A stretch of 14,432 bases of DNA from Coemansia sp. RSA 922 (taxonomy: Eukaryota > Kickxellomycota > Kickxellomycetes > Kickxellales > Kickxellaceae): positions 1 to 14,432 of the forward strand of contig JANBQS010000620.1 of NCBI GenBank assembly GCA_027577415.1, in the 5' to 3' direction. Below, piece after piece: positions 7,314-14,432 of the stretch. A model generated the notes under the pieces. The model saw only the letters and a program-made list of their open reading frames with translations, was not told the DNA's origin and did no database searches. Each line of letters opens with the position of its first letter. The stretch's first letter is position 1. The position numbers were made by a program, and so were the translations under genes.

Positions 7314-9439
7314 TTATCTAAGCAGCTCGGGCATGGCGTAGAACTGATTAAGCGACTCTGGGTTTGCTAGCGTCGACGTGGCCTTTTCATCGGCCTTGAC
7401 TGTGGCCAGTGCTGCGTCGGGGCCCGACTCGTGAGCGACGCGGTAGAGATCGCTAACAAGCTTTTTGACGGCAATTTCGACCTTCTTTCCATTAATAGTG
7501 TAAGGGATTCCGCCTGCTACTGGCAGAGTCAGCGCTGGCACATGGCGAGGCGACAGGTGGCTGCGAATGTGCAGGTTGATGCGCTTGGCAATGTCGGTGG
7601 TGAACTGGTGGCCCTCTGCCATCTGTAAGAACATCAAGACTCGCTCGTCCACGCCATACTGTTGGCCAACAACAAGAGAATCCGCGATTTCAGGATAAGT
7701 GTCGACAATATTGTACAGCTCAGCACTGCCAAAACGCACTCCAGCTGGATTCAACGTGCCGTCGCTGCGCCCCAGCATGTGCACTCCTCCTGTTGCCTCA
7801 TCAATAATCATAAAGTCGCCATGGTACCAGACGTGTGGATAGTGGTCAAAGTAGGCAGCACGGTAGCGCTTGCCGCCCTCGTCGCCCCAAAAGTACACGG
7901 GCATGCACGGGAATGGCTTGACGCAGACCAAGTCACCGCTTTGTCCTAGAACGGGATTTCCCTCACCATCCCAGCACTCGACGGCCATACCCAGGCCACG
8001 CGCTTGTACTTCGCCACGATACACGGGGAGCGACGTGTTGGCACCGCAAAACAACGAGCAAATGTCAGTTCCGCCAGTGACTGAGCTCAAACACACGTCG
8101 GCCTTTATATGCTCGTACACATAATCGAAGCTGTTGGGCTTTAGAGGAGATGCCGTCGAGTAAATTGCCTTGAGAGTGGCGAGGCTATGGTGCTCCTTGG
8201 GCCGGTAGTCAATGTCCTCTAGAGTCTGGATATACTTGGCTGACGTCCCAAAGGCCGTAATGCCAAGGCTGTCAACCAAGTCCCACATGGTGCTCGTGGC
8301 TGGCTTGAACGGAGAGCCCTCGTAAAGCACGATTGCAGAGCCGACAGAAAGCGCGCCGACTAGCCAGTTCCACATCATCCACCCCGTAGTCGTATAGTAA
8401 AACAAGACGTCATCGGAGCCCAGGTCCTGCGAGATTTGGTGCTCCTTCCGGTGCTGCAGTAGCAAGCCACCGGCAGAGTGCACCAGGCACTTTGGCTTTC
8501 CAGTCGTCCCAGACGAAAAGAGAATAACCAGCGGATGGTCAAAGGCCAACTGGGCAAACACCAAGTCGGCAGAGCTGTCTGCCGAGGCAAGGAACTCGTC
8601 CCAATGGCAGGCATTGGAAATCCGAGAAATGTCAGTGTGCTGTTTGTCGTCGTGGGGGGTCACAATGACGCGGCTCACTGAGGGCAGCTCCCGGGCAACC
8701 GCCGAAAGCTTGTCAACGTGCGAGTGGATCTTGCCGTTGTAGCATGTAGCGTCGGCCGAAAAGAGAAGCTTGGGCGTGATCTGCGCAAAGCGATCCAGCA
8801 CGGCAGTTGTGCCAAAGTCTGTCGACGTGGAGCTCCAGATGGCTCCGATGCTGGCTGCGGCTAGAAACGCTACCACTGCCTCAGCAACGTTAGGAATATA
8901 CCCAGCAACTCGGTCGCCGGGAACCAGCCCTGCCTTGCGCATGGCCGATGCGCACAGGCGAACTTTATCGTAGAGCTGAGAGAAAGTAAGGCTGCCAATC
9001 GTGCGTCCTTCGCCCGCAGAGTAAATGGCGACTCGTGGGCAGCCAGCCATGCCTTGCAAGATGTTTTCGGCATAGTTGAGCTTGGTGCCTAAAAACCACC
9101 TTGGGATCTGATCCATCGTTTTATCGCTCTCCAGTACTTGCGTGTACTGCTCACTGCTCACGGTGTCAGTGAACTCCCACACATCGGCCCAGAACGACTC
9201 AATGTCAGTCACCGACCACGCGTAGAGCTCATCGTACGTCTCTACAAGGTAAAGTGACAAGTATTAGCAAGGTGCAATAGGTGCTGAGACGGAGAGCTCC
9301 CAGCCCAGTACTGACCTAGCGATAGTTCGCGCTTCGAATTAACAAACTGCTTGAATTTGAAAGTGCCTGTTGCAGCCGCGTCCTTGGGCGTCCATAGCGG
9401 TCTCTGCTCGGGCTCAGGAACAGACAAAAGTTGAGTCAT
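7314..9439 (-). CDS. AACS: Acetoacetyl-CoA synthetase, two exons
   Basis: A cytosolic adenylate-forming ligase: acetoacetate + ATP + CoA gives acetoacetyl-CoA, feeding sterol and fatty-acid synthesis. Exon 1 is 9439-9316 and exon 2 is 9241-7314, for 683 residues in total (human enzyme 672). Exon 1 gives MTQLLSVPEPEQRPLW through KRELSL; the phase-1 junction makes Glu42, and the joined reading LSLETYDELYAWSV matches the family pattern LxLESYDDLYHWSV. Motifs: P-loop-like SSGTTGKPK (284-292), CLVHSAGG, YYTTTGWMMWNW, SVTGGTDI (about 428-435), HGDF (about 515-518), GRSDGTLNPAGVRFGS (about 532-547), and the catalytic lysine region INGKKVE (about 624-630). GWMMWNW and the C-terminal PELL ending mark AACS rather than acetyl-CoA synthetase. 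About 15 extra residues precede NPESLNQF. No peroxisomal SKL tail is seen. Start choice: the longer frames at 9260 and 9529 both begin with TTG; 9439 is the first ATG. Confidence 0.93.
9242..9315 (-). other. Spliceosomal intron of the acetoacetyl-CoA synthetase gene (74 nt, phase 1)
   Basis: On the minus strand the donor reads G|GTCAGT and the acceptor reads TTGTAG|AG. A TGCTAAT branch-site match lies about 20 nt before the acceptor. Removing these 74 nt restores the conserved LETYDELYAWSV sequence with no stop. This is the only well-supported intron in the window and gives a template for splice signals in this genome. Confidence 0.9.
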
Positions 9440-9626
9440 TTCAAAGAGTACAAGATTAGCAATAAATAAATGTATCAAGAGAGAAAATACGAAGGCCAAA
9501 AGGCGGTATGAGAACTGTACCCGATGCAAATGCGTGGGAAAACTGGTTATCAGCAGTGACGCATCCGGAACGTGTGAACCGCCAGTCCGCTCATATGACC
9601 TCTAAGATAGAAAATCATATCGATCG
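9440..9626. other. Spacer: acetoacetyl-CoA synthetase promoter
   Basis: This 187-bp spacer lies upstream of the AACS start and downstream of the small 9627-9956 frame, both on the minus strand. It is AT-rich near 9440-9490. I see no clear TATA or CCAAT box and no RNA gene. Confidence 0.35.
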
Positions 9627-9956
9627 CTAAGGGTAGCTTATATGGAAGAACCCGTTGGCATTTGTAGTCACAATTATCCGAAGGGCCTGACCAAAGTCGC
9701 CTGCCGTCATGCCTCCTGTGTCGAGTGGGCTCTTGAGGTTGACTTTGGCAATCAGGTCAGATTCTTGAGCGGTGTCCTTGCTTGTGGAGCATAGCCGAGT
9801 ATGTGTGCTAGCGGTGGAATTCTGAGCCTGACTCTCGCTTTCAAAAATGTTTGGCTGGCCGGCGAAATTATCAGGCAATCGACTTGTCATTTGCAAGGAT
9901 TCCACCGCCGCGCTAGCAGCCAACACCGCCACAAAACATCGGTGTGCGCATTGCAT
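9627..9956 (-). CDS. Possible small secreted protein, 109 residues, unknown
   Basis: This frame opens with a true ATG (9956) and ends at a TAG at 9627. The first ~20 residues (MQCAHRCFVAVLAASAAVES) have a short basic start, a hydrophobic core and small residues, which suits a signal peptide. The rest is polar, with several Ser/Thr and Asn, and ends in a short region with more mixed composition (SDLIAKVNLKSPLD ... LRIIVTTNANGFFHISYP). Two cysteines remain outside or near the signal. I recognise no family. A perfect 8-bp inverted repeat and an AT-rich TATATTT lie just upstream. It sits between two minus-strand genes, so it has room for its own transcript. It could equally be a chance open frame or one exon of a larger gene. 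Confidence 0.4.
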   Translation of the reverse strand: MQCAHRCFVAVLAASAAVESLQMTSRLPDNFAGQPNIFESESQAQNSTASTHTRLCSTSKDTAQESDLIAKVNLKSPLDTGGMTAGDFGQALRIIVTTNANGFFHISYP

Positions 9957-10295
9957 CCTTGGATATTTAGAGGCGAAATATACAAATATCCTTTAAAGTT
10001 CTGACAAGAGCTCTCCCGCACCTCTAGGTGTTAATCCTCGACATTTATAGTAATGTGTTCAGTACCTCTACTGCACATGTTTCAGAGTCTGGATCAAGGC
10101 TCACCCGGCAAAAAAAAATATGCTGGGCTTGACAGGGTCTGACGTTGCTATCCAGACTTCTCAGTATGCATTCATGTACCATTCACAATTCGCCAACTGT
10201 TGACTTGAAGCAACATTTACCATTGGGAAGCATAAAACGGGTGGTTTTGATGGAAATATAATGGAAAGTGAAATCGAGCAATAAATGAATAAAAT
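9957..10295. other. Spacer between the small secreted ORF and the Ser-rich protein gene
   Basis: This 339-bp spacer has no supported gene. It holds the inverted repeat at 9961-9991, a nine-A run at 10110-10118, and two plus-strand AATAAA motifs (10280-10285 and 10288-10293). Those motifs are on the wrong strand to serve the minus-strand gene ending at 10296. I did not find a minus-strand AATAAA here. Confidence 0.4.
9961..9991. repeat. 8-bp inverted repeat upstream of the small secreted ORF
   Basis: GGATATTT (9961-9968) and AAATATCC (9984-9991) are perfect inverted copies separated by 15 bp, ending 5 bp from the ATG of the 109-residue frame. The form suits a dimeric regulator site, but chance in AT-rich DNA is possible. 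Confidence 0.45.
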
Positions 10296-12617
10296 TTAGT
10301 TATCGACCGTGGCGACAAGATACTCCTCCTCTATGGTCACAACATGCGTCGGCTCCAAAAACTCGGAGATGTGCTCTACCTTGTTTTTGAAGTGCATGGC
10401 GTTGCTAATGGCGCTGGCCTCGTCGTTTGGGAGGAGATATGTTTCCACGGAAGCCCGCCCGTGGTGATGGTAATGGTTACGGCGAGCTGTTGCCGAATCA
10501 AGGCTAGGAGTGTAGCCTTTAGGAGAGGTCGGCACCAAAGTTGGATAGACGGTAATGGTCGTGGTAGTCGTGGAAGAGTATGAACCTGAGCTAGACTCGA
10601 GGCGCTCATATACAATCCGAGAACCAGGTGCGGAGTTCGATTGGCTGAGTTCAGTGTACACCGTCTTATCCTTTTCTCCCGCGTAATCGACGGTCAACAT
10701 AAGGTTGACATTAATGTCCATTTTGCTCGGTTGGCTGGGTGTTGGCGCGTAAAAATTGTCTACGTCCGGCGTTGCACTATACCGAACTGGGAAGGGCGGA
10801 GATGGAGATGCCGTCGATATAGAATAGGGCATGGATGACCAATAAATAGGCTGTGGGTTGGCATACGACGACAGGATGTCTGGTGCAATGAATTCTGATA
10901 CCGAGTACGCCGGAGGTACATTGGTGCGAGCCTCTGACACGTATGTTGGCAAGATGTTCGGCGATGATGTTGCAGGTGTTTGTGCCGTAGCCGAAGATGC
11001 CACCGGGCTTGCGGATGAGGTAGTCGCTGGCTGTGTCGCTGTTGCAGTCGATTTAGGCAAGGACGCCGACGATGTGGGGGGTGTAGATGAGTGCGCACAG
11101 GACGATGACGTGGAAGGTGTAGACGAATGCAGGCAGGACGACGACGATGACAAGCTGGTGGGCAACTCAGTCGTAGGAAACTCAGTCGTAGGCGCACTAG
11201 CTGAGTACGCTTTCGACAATTGTGAAGTTTCCAAGACTGAGGATGGCTGCTCTACTGAGGTGGTAGAATGTGTGGCGGCTGACGATTGCAGCGAGGATGA
11301 CTCTGTGTCTGGCTCTGAAGATGGTAAAGTAGGCGAAGCAGATACTTGTGGCGATGTAGGAGATGACGACTCAGCGGGAGATATGGACGGCCCGGTTTCA
11401 GTTGAGTACGCCGAGGTCGAAGATGGCTCTGCCTCTGCCTCTGCCTCTGCCTCTGCCTCTACTGACGATGTTGCCGATGATGTTGCCGACGATGTTGCCA
11501 ACGATGTTGCTGATGGTTCAGCCGATGGTGAAGATGTTAAATACGACGACAACTCTGAAGAAGTGGGAGATGGCGCATCTTCGGACGGCTCTGGCTCCGC
11601 CAATGTTGAGGTCGCTGCTACAACTGGGGTAGACGAGGCCGAACCTTGCTTGCTGCCATATTTCGTGCTGACTGAAGAAGGCAAGAGCGATGAAGACGGT
11701 GGTAACGATGGTGTTGGAGACGGTGGTGGCGATAGCGATGGCGATGGTATAGATGCAGTTGCAGTTGCAGAGGGTAGAGCCGTAGCCGTGCTTGTGCCTG
11801 TGTTGTAAACAGTAGTGTGTGCCAATGTGGTGCGCGATGTTGATGATGGCGCTGGCTTTGAATAGCCCGTGGAGGTGGCTGCTGGTTTATTTGTAGCGGA
11901 TGCGGACGGCTGGTTAATCTGGCGAGCTGAGCTAGTATACCGCGCATTGCTAGCGGCACGAGTTAAAGACTTGGCTTGTGCACCATGTTGAACCGAAGAG
12001 CGCGCTTTGCCTTGTGCAGGAGATGACTTTGCCTGTACAGCTTGGCTTGTAGATGCATGGGTCGGTGCTGGCGCAGCAGTGGCGACAGTCGGCTTGCTGG
12101 ACTTGGCGCTGGATTTGCGAGAACTTGGCTTGACTGACGATGTCTGCAGGGATTTTGGTTGGTGAGTTTGTAGTGCAGAGATAATCGGTGGCTCAACTTC
12201 CGAGAGCGGGTATTCGATAACCATCCGGTCGGCGTCCCTCCGAACCACGCTGGCTGTTACATGCGATACCTTTGTATTCGCTTTTCCTTCTTTGCGCGAA
12301 CTGGTCTGTAGGGCATCCTGAGACGCGGACTCTGTAGCCAAGACAGTATGAGCGCTGGTCGTCACGGGCAGCATACTGATAGACATGACTACAAAAGTAG
12401 AAGCATGGCCGACGTTGGCGCTCGGCACAGATGTGGCTTGGAGGAGCCCAGAAAGCGAAGATGTCTTTTTAGGTGTTTTGGCAGTCGCGACGACGCTAGA
12501 GACAGGTGTTTTTTGGGCAAGCAACGAGCTTTGAACAGATGTTAGCACACTGGCATCGTCGCGAGGAATGGCAGCCACGACGGTAGCGATAAGTGAGAAT
12601 AAAAGCGACAACTGCAT
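10296..12617 (-). CDS. Secreted Ser/Thr/Pro/Ala-rich repeat protein, unknown function
   Basis: This is a 773-residue protein with a clear signal peptide (MQLSLLFSLIATVVAA, likely cleaved near residue 16). From about residue 30 to 600 it is dominated by Ser, Thr, Pro and Ala, as in heavily O-mannosylated fungal cell-wall or mucin-like proteins. Within this lie an SAT/TSS run (about 368-384), an EA dipeptide run (about 386-398) and a duplicated SSSCxHSSTP unit (about 489-513). The last ~145 residues are different: KMDINVNLMLTVDYAGEKDK, then a Thr/Ile-rich stretch, an ARRNHYHHHGR segment with a dibasic site near 712, and an acidic, non-hydrophobic end. There is no GPI-anchor signal, so it is probably soluble or wall-bound by other means. 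Start choice: the longer frame to 12701 begins with TTG; 12617 is the first ATG and lies 97 nt from a TATAAATA. Family not recognised; an adhesin or wall protein is inference. Confidence 0.75.
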   Translation of the reverse strand: MQLSLLFSLIATVVAAIPRDDASVLTSVQSSLLAQKTPVSSVVATAKTPKKTSSLSGLLQATSVPSANVGHASTFVVMSISMLPVTTSAHTVLATESASQDALQTSSRKEGKANTKVSHVTASVVRRDADRMVIEYPLSEVEPPIISALQTHQPKSLQTSSVKPSSRKSSAKSSKPTVATAAPAPTHASTSQAVQAKSSPAQGKARSSVQHGAQAKSLTRAASNARYTSSARQINQPSASATNKPAATSTGYSKPAPSSTSRTTLAHTTVYNTGTSTATALPSATATASIPSPSLSPPPSPTPSLPPSSSLLPSSVSTKYGSKQGSASSTPVVAATSTLAEPEPSEDAPSPTSSELSSYLTSSPSAEPSATSLATSSATSSATSSVEAEAEAEAEAEPSSTSAYSTETGPSISPAESSSPTSPQVSASPTLPSSEPDTESSSLQSSAATHSTTSVEQPSSVLETSQLSKAYSASAPTTEFPTTELPTSLSSSSSCLHSSTPSTSSSCAHSSTPPTSSASLPKSTATATQPATTSSASPVASSATAQTPATSSPNILPTYVSEARTNVPPAYSVSEFIAPDILSSYANPQPIYWSSMPYSISTASPSPPFPVRYSATPDVDNFYAPTPSQPSKMDINVNLMLTVDYAGEKDKTVYTELSQSNSAPGSRIVYERLESSSGSYSSTTTTTITVYPTLVPTSPKGYTPSLDSATARRNHYHHHGRASVETYLLPNDEASAISNAMHFKNKVEHISEFLEPTHVVTIEEEYLVATVDN
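11080..11151 (-). repeat. Two 36-bp degenerate tandem copies in the Ser-rich gene
   Basis: The units 11080-11115 and 11116-11151 align without gaps at roughly three quarters identity. They encode the duplicated SSS-C-x-HSSTP peptide, so the reading frame is kept. Confidence 0.6.
11164..11192 (-). repeat. Direct repeat of 14 bp (period 15) in the Ser-rich gene
   Basis: AACTCAGTCGTAGG occurs at 11164-11177 and 11179-11192, encoding the repeated PTTE peptide. The period of 15 keeps the frame. Confidence 0.7.
11425..11460 (-). repeat. Hexanucleotide microsatellite encoding Glu-Ala repeats
   Basis: Five exact copies of GCCTCT (11431-11460) plus one variant at 11425 read on the minus strand as GAGGCA codons, giving an EA run of five to six units. 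Length changes would add or remove EA pairs without a frameshift. Confidence 0.9.
11467..11514 (-). repeat. Four 12-bp tandem copies in the Ser-rich gene
   Basis: GATGTTGCCGAT-type units start at 11467, 11479, 11491 and 11503, with one to two changes each. They encode SATS/LATS/SATS units directly next to the EA run. Confidence 0.8.
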
Positions 12618-12713
12618 GGCGCACAAGTCACAAGCTATGAGCAAAGTGTAGTGATAAATGTTGACAGGTGGTTCAAATGCATATCCACGTTTTGCTGGCA
12701 AAATTTGCGTAGC

Positions 12714-12721
12714 TATTTATA
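12714..12721 (-). promoter_or_regulatory. TATA box (TATAAATA) of the Ser-rich gene
   Basis: The plus strand reads TATTTATA, giving TATAAATA on the minus strand, 97 nt before the chosen ATG at 12617. A start site about 30 nt downstream would leave a leader of roughly 65 nt. It would already exclude the N-terminal extension that begins at 12701, which supports the 12617 start. Confidence 0.6.
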
Positions 12722-12833
12722 CCAGCATGTTCAAACAACCTGCACTAATGTGCTGCCATGACTATCACGATGGCTGAGCACCCGATGTCTTGAACAACAC
12801 TCTGGCACAAAGATCTCGATATGATTTAAAAAT

Positions 12834-12839
12834 TTTATT
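12834..12839 (-). terminator. AATAAA poly(A) signal of the ARFGAP gene
   Basis: TTTATT on the plus strand reads AATAAA on the minus strand, about 122 nt after the ARFGAP stop, within an AT-rich tract. Confidence 0.5.
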
Positions 12840-12960
12840 ATGTAAAACTTGACTCCAACAACAGACTGGAATCGATGCGGAGCACTATGGAGGTTTGTAA
12901 ATTTGTGGGGGGACATGCGCTTATCGCGGGGCAATTTGATTTAACGATGTCAACCGTGTT

Positions 12961-14432
12961 CTACCGCTCTTGGAGTTGCTCCAAGTACTCGGAGAGCTTC
13001 GCCGCGCCCTGGCCCCACATGCGACGTAGAGTATCGGCTTCATTAGAGTTTAGCAGCCTTTGCGCCATATCCCGAGCATTTGCGCTCAGCTCTTGGAAGT
13101 CTAGCTCGCCAGAGGCACCACCAGCTTTGGCTGGCTGATACGAGGTAGTTGGGCGGTCAAAGAATTGGTCCGAGCTGATGCTCTTGGCACTGGCAAACCG
13201 CGACGTACTGGCCGCCGCTCCTCCAGTCGATGCGCTGCTTGTAGCAGGCTGAAGACGTGAGGGTGGATTGGACGTGCTGACCGAGGGCGTAGATGCACTT
13301 GGAGCAGTACCCCTAGCAGTTGCGCCAAAGCCACCTCCGCCAATGGCACCAAATCCACCGGCGGTACCACTGGCAACAGAGGTCACCGCGCCAAACCCAA
13401 GCCGACCAACACCGACGCCAAGCTGCTCGACATCATTGCTGTTGCTCTCGTTTCTGCCACTAGAAGCAGTACTCGCCATGCCAGCGCCTGGAGGCGTCTT
13501 TGACAAGGAGATCGCGCTTGCTGTAGCTGCAGCAGACGAATTTCGCCTGGACGCGGCCGTCGAAGAATTAACAGCGTCGCGCATGGCCTGGAGCCGCTCC
13601 TCTTCGCGTGCGTCTGCTTCGGCGCGAGCTGCTGCCTCCTCAAAGTTAATAATAGGCTGTGCGCCTAGCTTTTTCGCACCACCTAGTTTCATTGCTCCGC
13701 CAAGCTTTTTTGCACCCAGGCTAGCAGGCTTGCTAGTCGATGACAATGTTGTTGAAGCCCGGTTCTTAGCCGACGGCACCGACGAGGCATTTATGGTGCG
13801 GGCTACTGGCGCTTGCATCGGCTTTGCGATGCTCGAATCTCCCGCTGCAGGTGGAACTGCATTGCTACTAGTACCGCTTTGGTCAGGAGCTGTGGTGACA
13901 TCATCGTAGGTCGCGACCACAACCGCTGGAGGCGCCAGGGCCTTGCCCATCAAGGGCTCAACTGAGGCAGACCTGGACGAGTGCTCAGACTGCTCGCGAA
14001 CAAAAAAGTCATCCTCAACAGCGGGTGCTCCTCCAACTGTGGAATCGGTCGTAGCAATGGATACTCTGTCGTCGACAGAGGTTGCCGCGTCTTTCAGCAC
14101 AAGCTTCTGCAGGTGCGCCTTGTACAGCTGGGCTGTCCTGCCAGAGTACTTTGACTTGGCATCAACAGTGGAGCCGCCCGACAATGCGCGAGCGCTTCCG
14201 TTTTGACGCCAAAACACAGCAGCGTTGCCATTTCCGCCCACCTTCATTGCACGAAGCTGGCTCCAAGTCCACGAATCTAGCACAGTCGAGCGCACAAAGG
14301 AGATATGCACGCCCATCGAGCGATGGACAGCAGAGCAGTCAAGACACAGGTATATTCCATATGTGACGCTTGACCAAGTTGGGTTTTTGTTGCCGCAATC
14401 GAAACATTCCCGGTTCTCTGGCTGTTTGGCCC
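12961..14432 (-). CDS. GLO3: Glo3/ARFGAP2-3-type Arf GTPase-activating protein, N-terminus cut by window edge
   Basis: This protein stimulates GTP hydrolysis on Arf1 at Golgi membranes and works with coatomer in COPI vesicle traffic. The frame is open from 14430 to the TAG at 12961, giving 489 residues. The ArfGAP zinc finger is present as C9-X2-C12-X16-C29-X2-C32 (CFDC ... CLDC), followed by [15 protein letters not shown] with the arginine finger R37. [14 protein letters not shown] follows, as in ARFGAP3. The middle contains [19 protein letters not shown] and then an [18 protein letters not shown] helix, matching the coatomer-binding region of ARFGAP2/3. The C-terminus has the Glo3 motif ([15 protein letters not shown]) and a final helix ([20 protein letters not shown]), which separate it from ARFGAP1/Gcs1. 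A Gly/Ser-rich linker lies between. Roughly 15-25 residues before the zinc finger are missing beyond the edge. The ATG at 14316 is an internal methionine. Confidence 0.93.
   Translation of the reverse strand, partial: AKQPENRECFDCGNKNPTWSSVTYGIYLCLDCSAVHRSMGVHISFVRSTVLDSWTWSQLRAMKVGGNGNAAVFWRQNGSARALSGGSTVDAKSKYSGRTAQLYKAHLQKLVLKDAATSVDDRVSIATTDSTVGGAPAVEDDFFVREQSEHSSRSASVEPLMGKALAPPAVVVATYDDVTTAPDQSGTSSNAVPPAAGDSSIAKPMQAPVARTINASSVPSAKNRASTTLSSTSKPASLGAKKLGGAMKLGGAKKLGAQPIINFEEAAARAEADAREEERLQAMRDAVNSSTAASRRNSSAAATASAISLSKTPPGAGMASTASSGRNESNSNDVEQLGVGVGRLGFGAVTSVASGTAGGFGAIGGGGFGATARGTAPSASTPSVSTSNPPSRLQPATSSASTGGAAASTSRFASAKSISSDQFFDRPTTSYQPAKAGGASGELDFQELSANARDMAQRLLNSNEADTLRRMWGQGAAKLSEYLEQLQER

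Larger units (their letters stand above)
12618..12960. other. Spacer: 3' region of ARFGAP gene and promoter of the Ser-rich gene
   Basis: This 343-bp spacer lies between two minus-strand genes. It contains a minus-strand AATAAA at 12834-12839 and a minus-strand TATAAATA at 12714-12721. I see no RNA gene; the 67-residue open frame at 12731-12934 has no supporting feature. Confidence 0.5.

Noticed and set aside
10280..10293. Two AATAAA motifs on the plus strand next to the Ser-rich gene's stop
   Set aside because: There is no plus-strand gene ending nearby, and the motifs are in the wrong orientation for the minus-strand gene. They are probably chance in AT-rich DNA.
10858..11808. A 316-residue Asp/Gly/Val-rich frame on the plus strand, antisense to the Ser-rich gene
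   Set aside because: It begins with TTG, not ATG, and its composition is the mirror of Ser/Thr/Pro codons on the other strand. The minus-strand gene has a signal peptide, a TATA box and a proper ATG.
12618..12701. A 28-residue N-terminal extension of the Ser-rich protein
   Set aside because: It begins with TTG, sits too close to the TATA box to be in the mRNA, and would bury the signal peptide.
13268..13909. A 213-residue frame antisense to the Glo3-like gene
   Set aside because: It starts at TTG and is Ala/Pro/Ser-rich as expected for the complement of an Ala/Ser/Gly-rich linker. The minus strand carries conserved ArfGAP motifs.
1..14432. Mobile element, CRISPR array, tRNA, rRNA or biosynthetic cluster
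   Set aside because: I looked for terminal repeats, transposase-like motifs, regularly spaced repeats and tRNA-like arms and saw none. The genes belong to unrelated housekeeping roles.

Overview
This window looks like nuclear DNA from a fungus, most likely an early-diverging lineage. That placement is an inference. The support is: long, nearly intron-free genes packed tightly on both strands; one short (74 nt) intron with a TGCTAAT branch site and a TTGTAG acceptor; CCAAT, TATAAATA and AATAAA-type signals; a fungal-style LCB3/YSR2 phosphatase; and a large Ser/Thr-rich secreted protein. Genes typical of animals and early-diverging fungi but absent from budding yeast (an INTS7-type Integrator subunit and acetoacetyl-CoA synthetase) argue against Saccharomycetes. 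Kickxellomycotina or a relative is my best guess, not a demonstrated fact.

Layout, left to right. (1) 1-2321, minus: NOL11/Utp8-like subunit of the t-UTP part of the small-subunit processome; its C-terminus runs off the left edge. (2) 2322-2732: divergent promoter with two CCAAT boxes in opposite orientation around a CACGTG, followed by a strong GC hairpin region. (3) 2733-4067, plus: LCB3-type sphingoid base-1-phosphate phosphatase. (4) 4068-4527: T-rich spacer. (5) 4528-7284, plus: INTS7-like Integrator subunit. (6) 7314-9439, minus: acetoacetyl-CoA synthetase in two exons, meeting INTS7 tail to tail with 29 bp between the stop codons. (7) 9627-9956, minus: possible small secreted protein. 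(8) 9957-10295: spacer. (9) 10296-12617, minus: secreted Ser/Thr-rich repeat protein of unknown function. (10) 12618-12960: spacer with the TATA box of gene 9 and a poly(A) signal for gene 11. (11) 12961-14432, minus: Glo3/ARFGAP2-3-type Arf GTPase-activating protein; its N-terminus is beyond the right edge.

The genes are unrelated housekeeping functions: rRNA processing, sphingolipid turnover, snRNA/mRNA 3'-end or transcription control, ketone/acetoacetate activation, cell surface, and COPI traffic. They do not form one pathway. I see no mobile element, CRISPR array, tRNA or rRNA gene, and no sign of an undescribed multi-gene system. The most notable items are the INTS7 orthologue in an apparent fungus, the competing hairpins upstream of LCB3, and the repeat-built secreted protein. 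Four of the longest apparent open frames begin at GTG or TTG rather than ATG. In three of these (LCB3, the acetoacetyl-CoA synthetase and the Ser-rich gene) the true start therefore had to be reassigned; the fourth, at 10858, is an antisense artefact.
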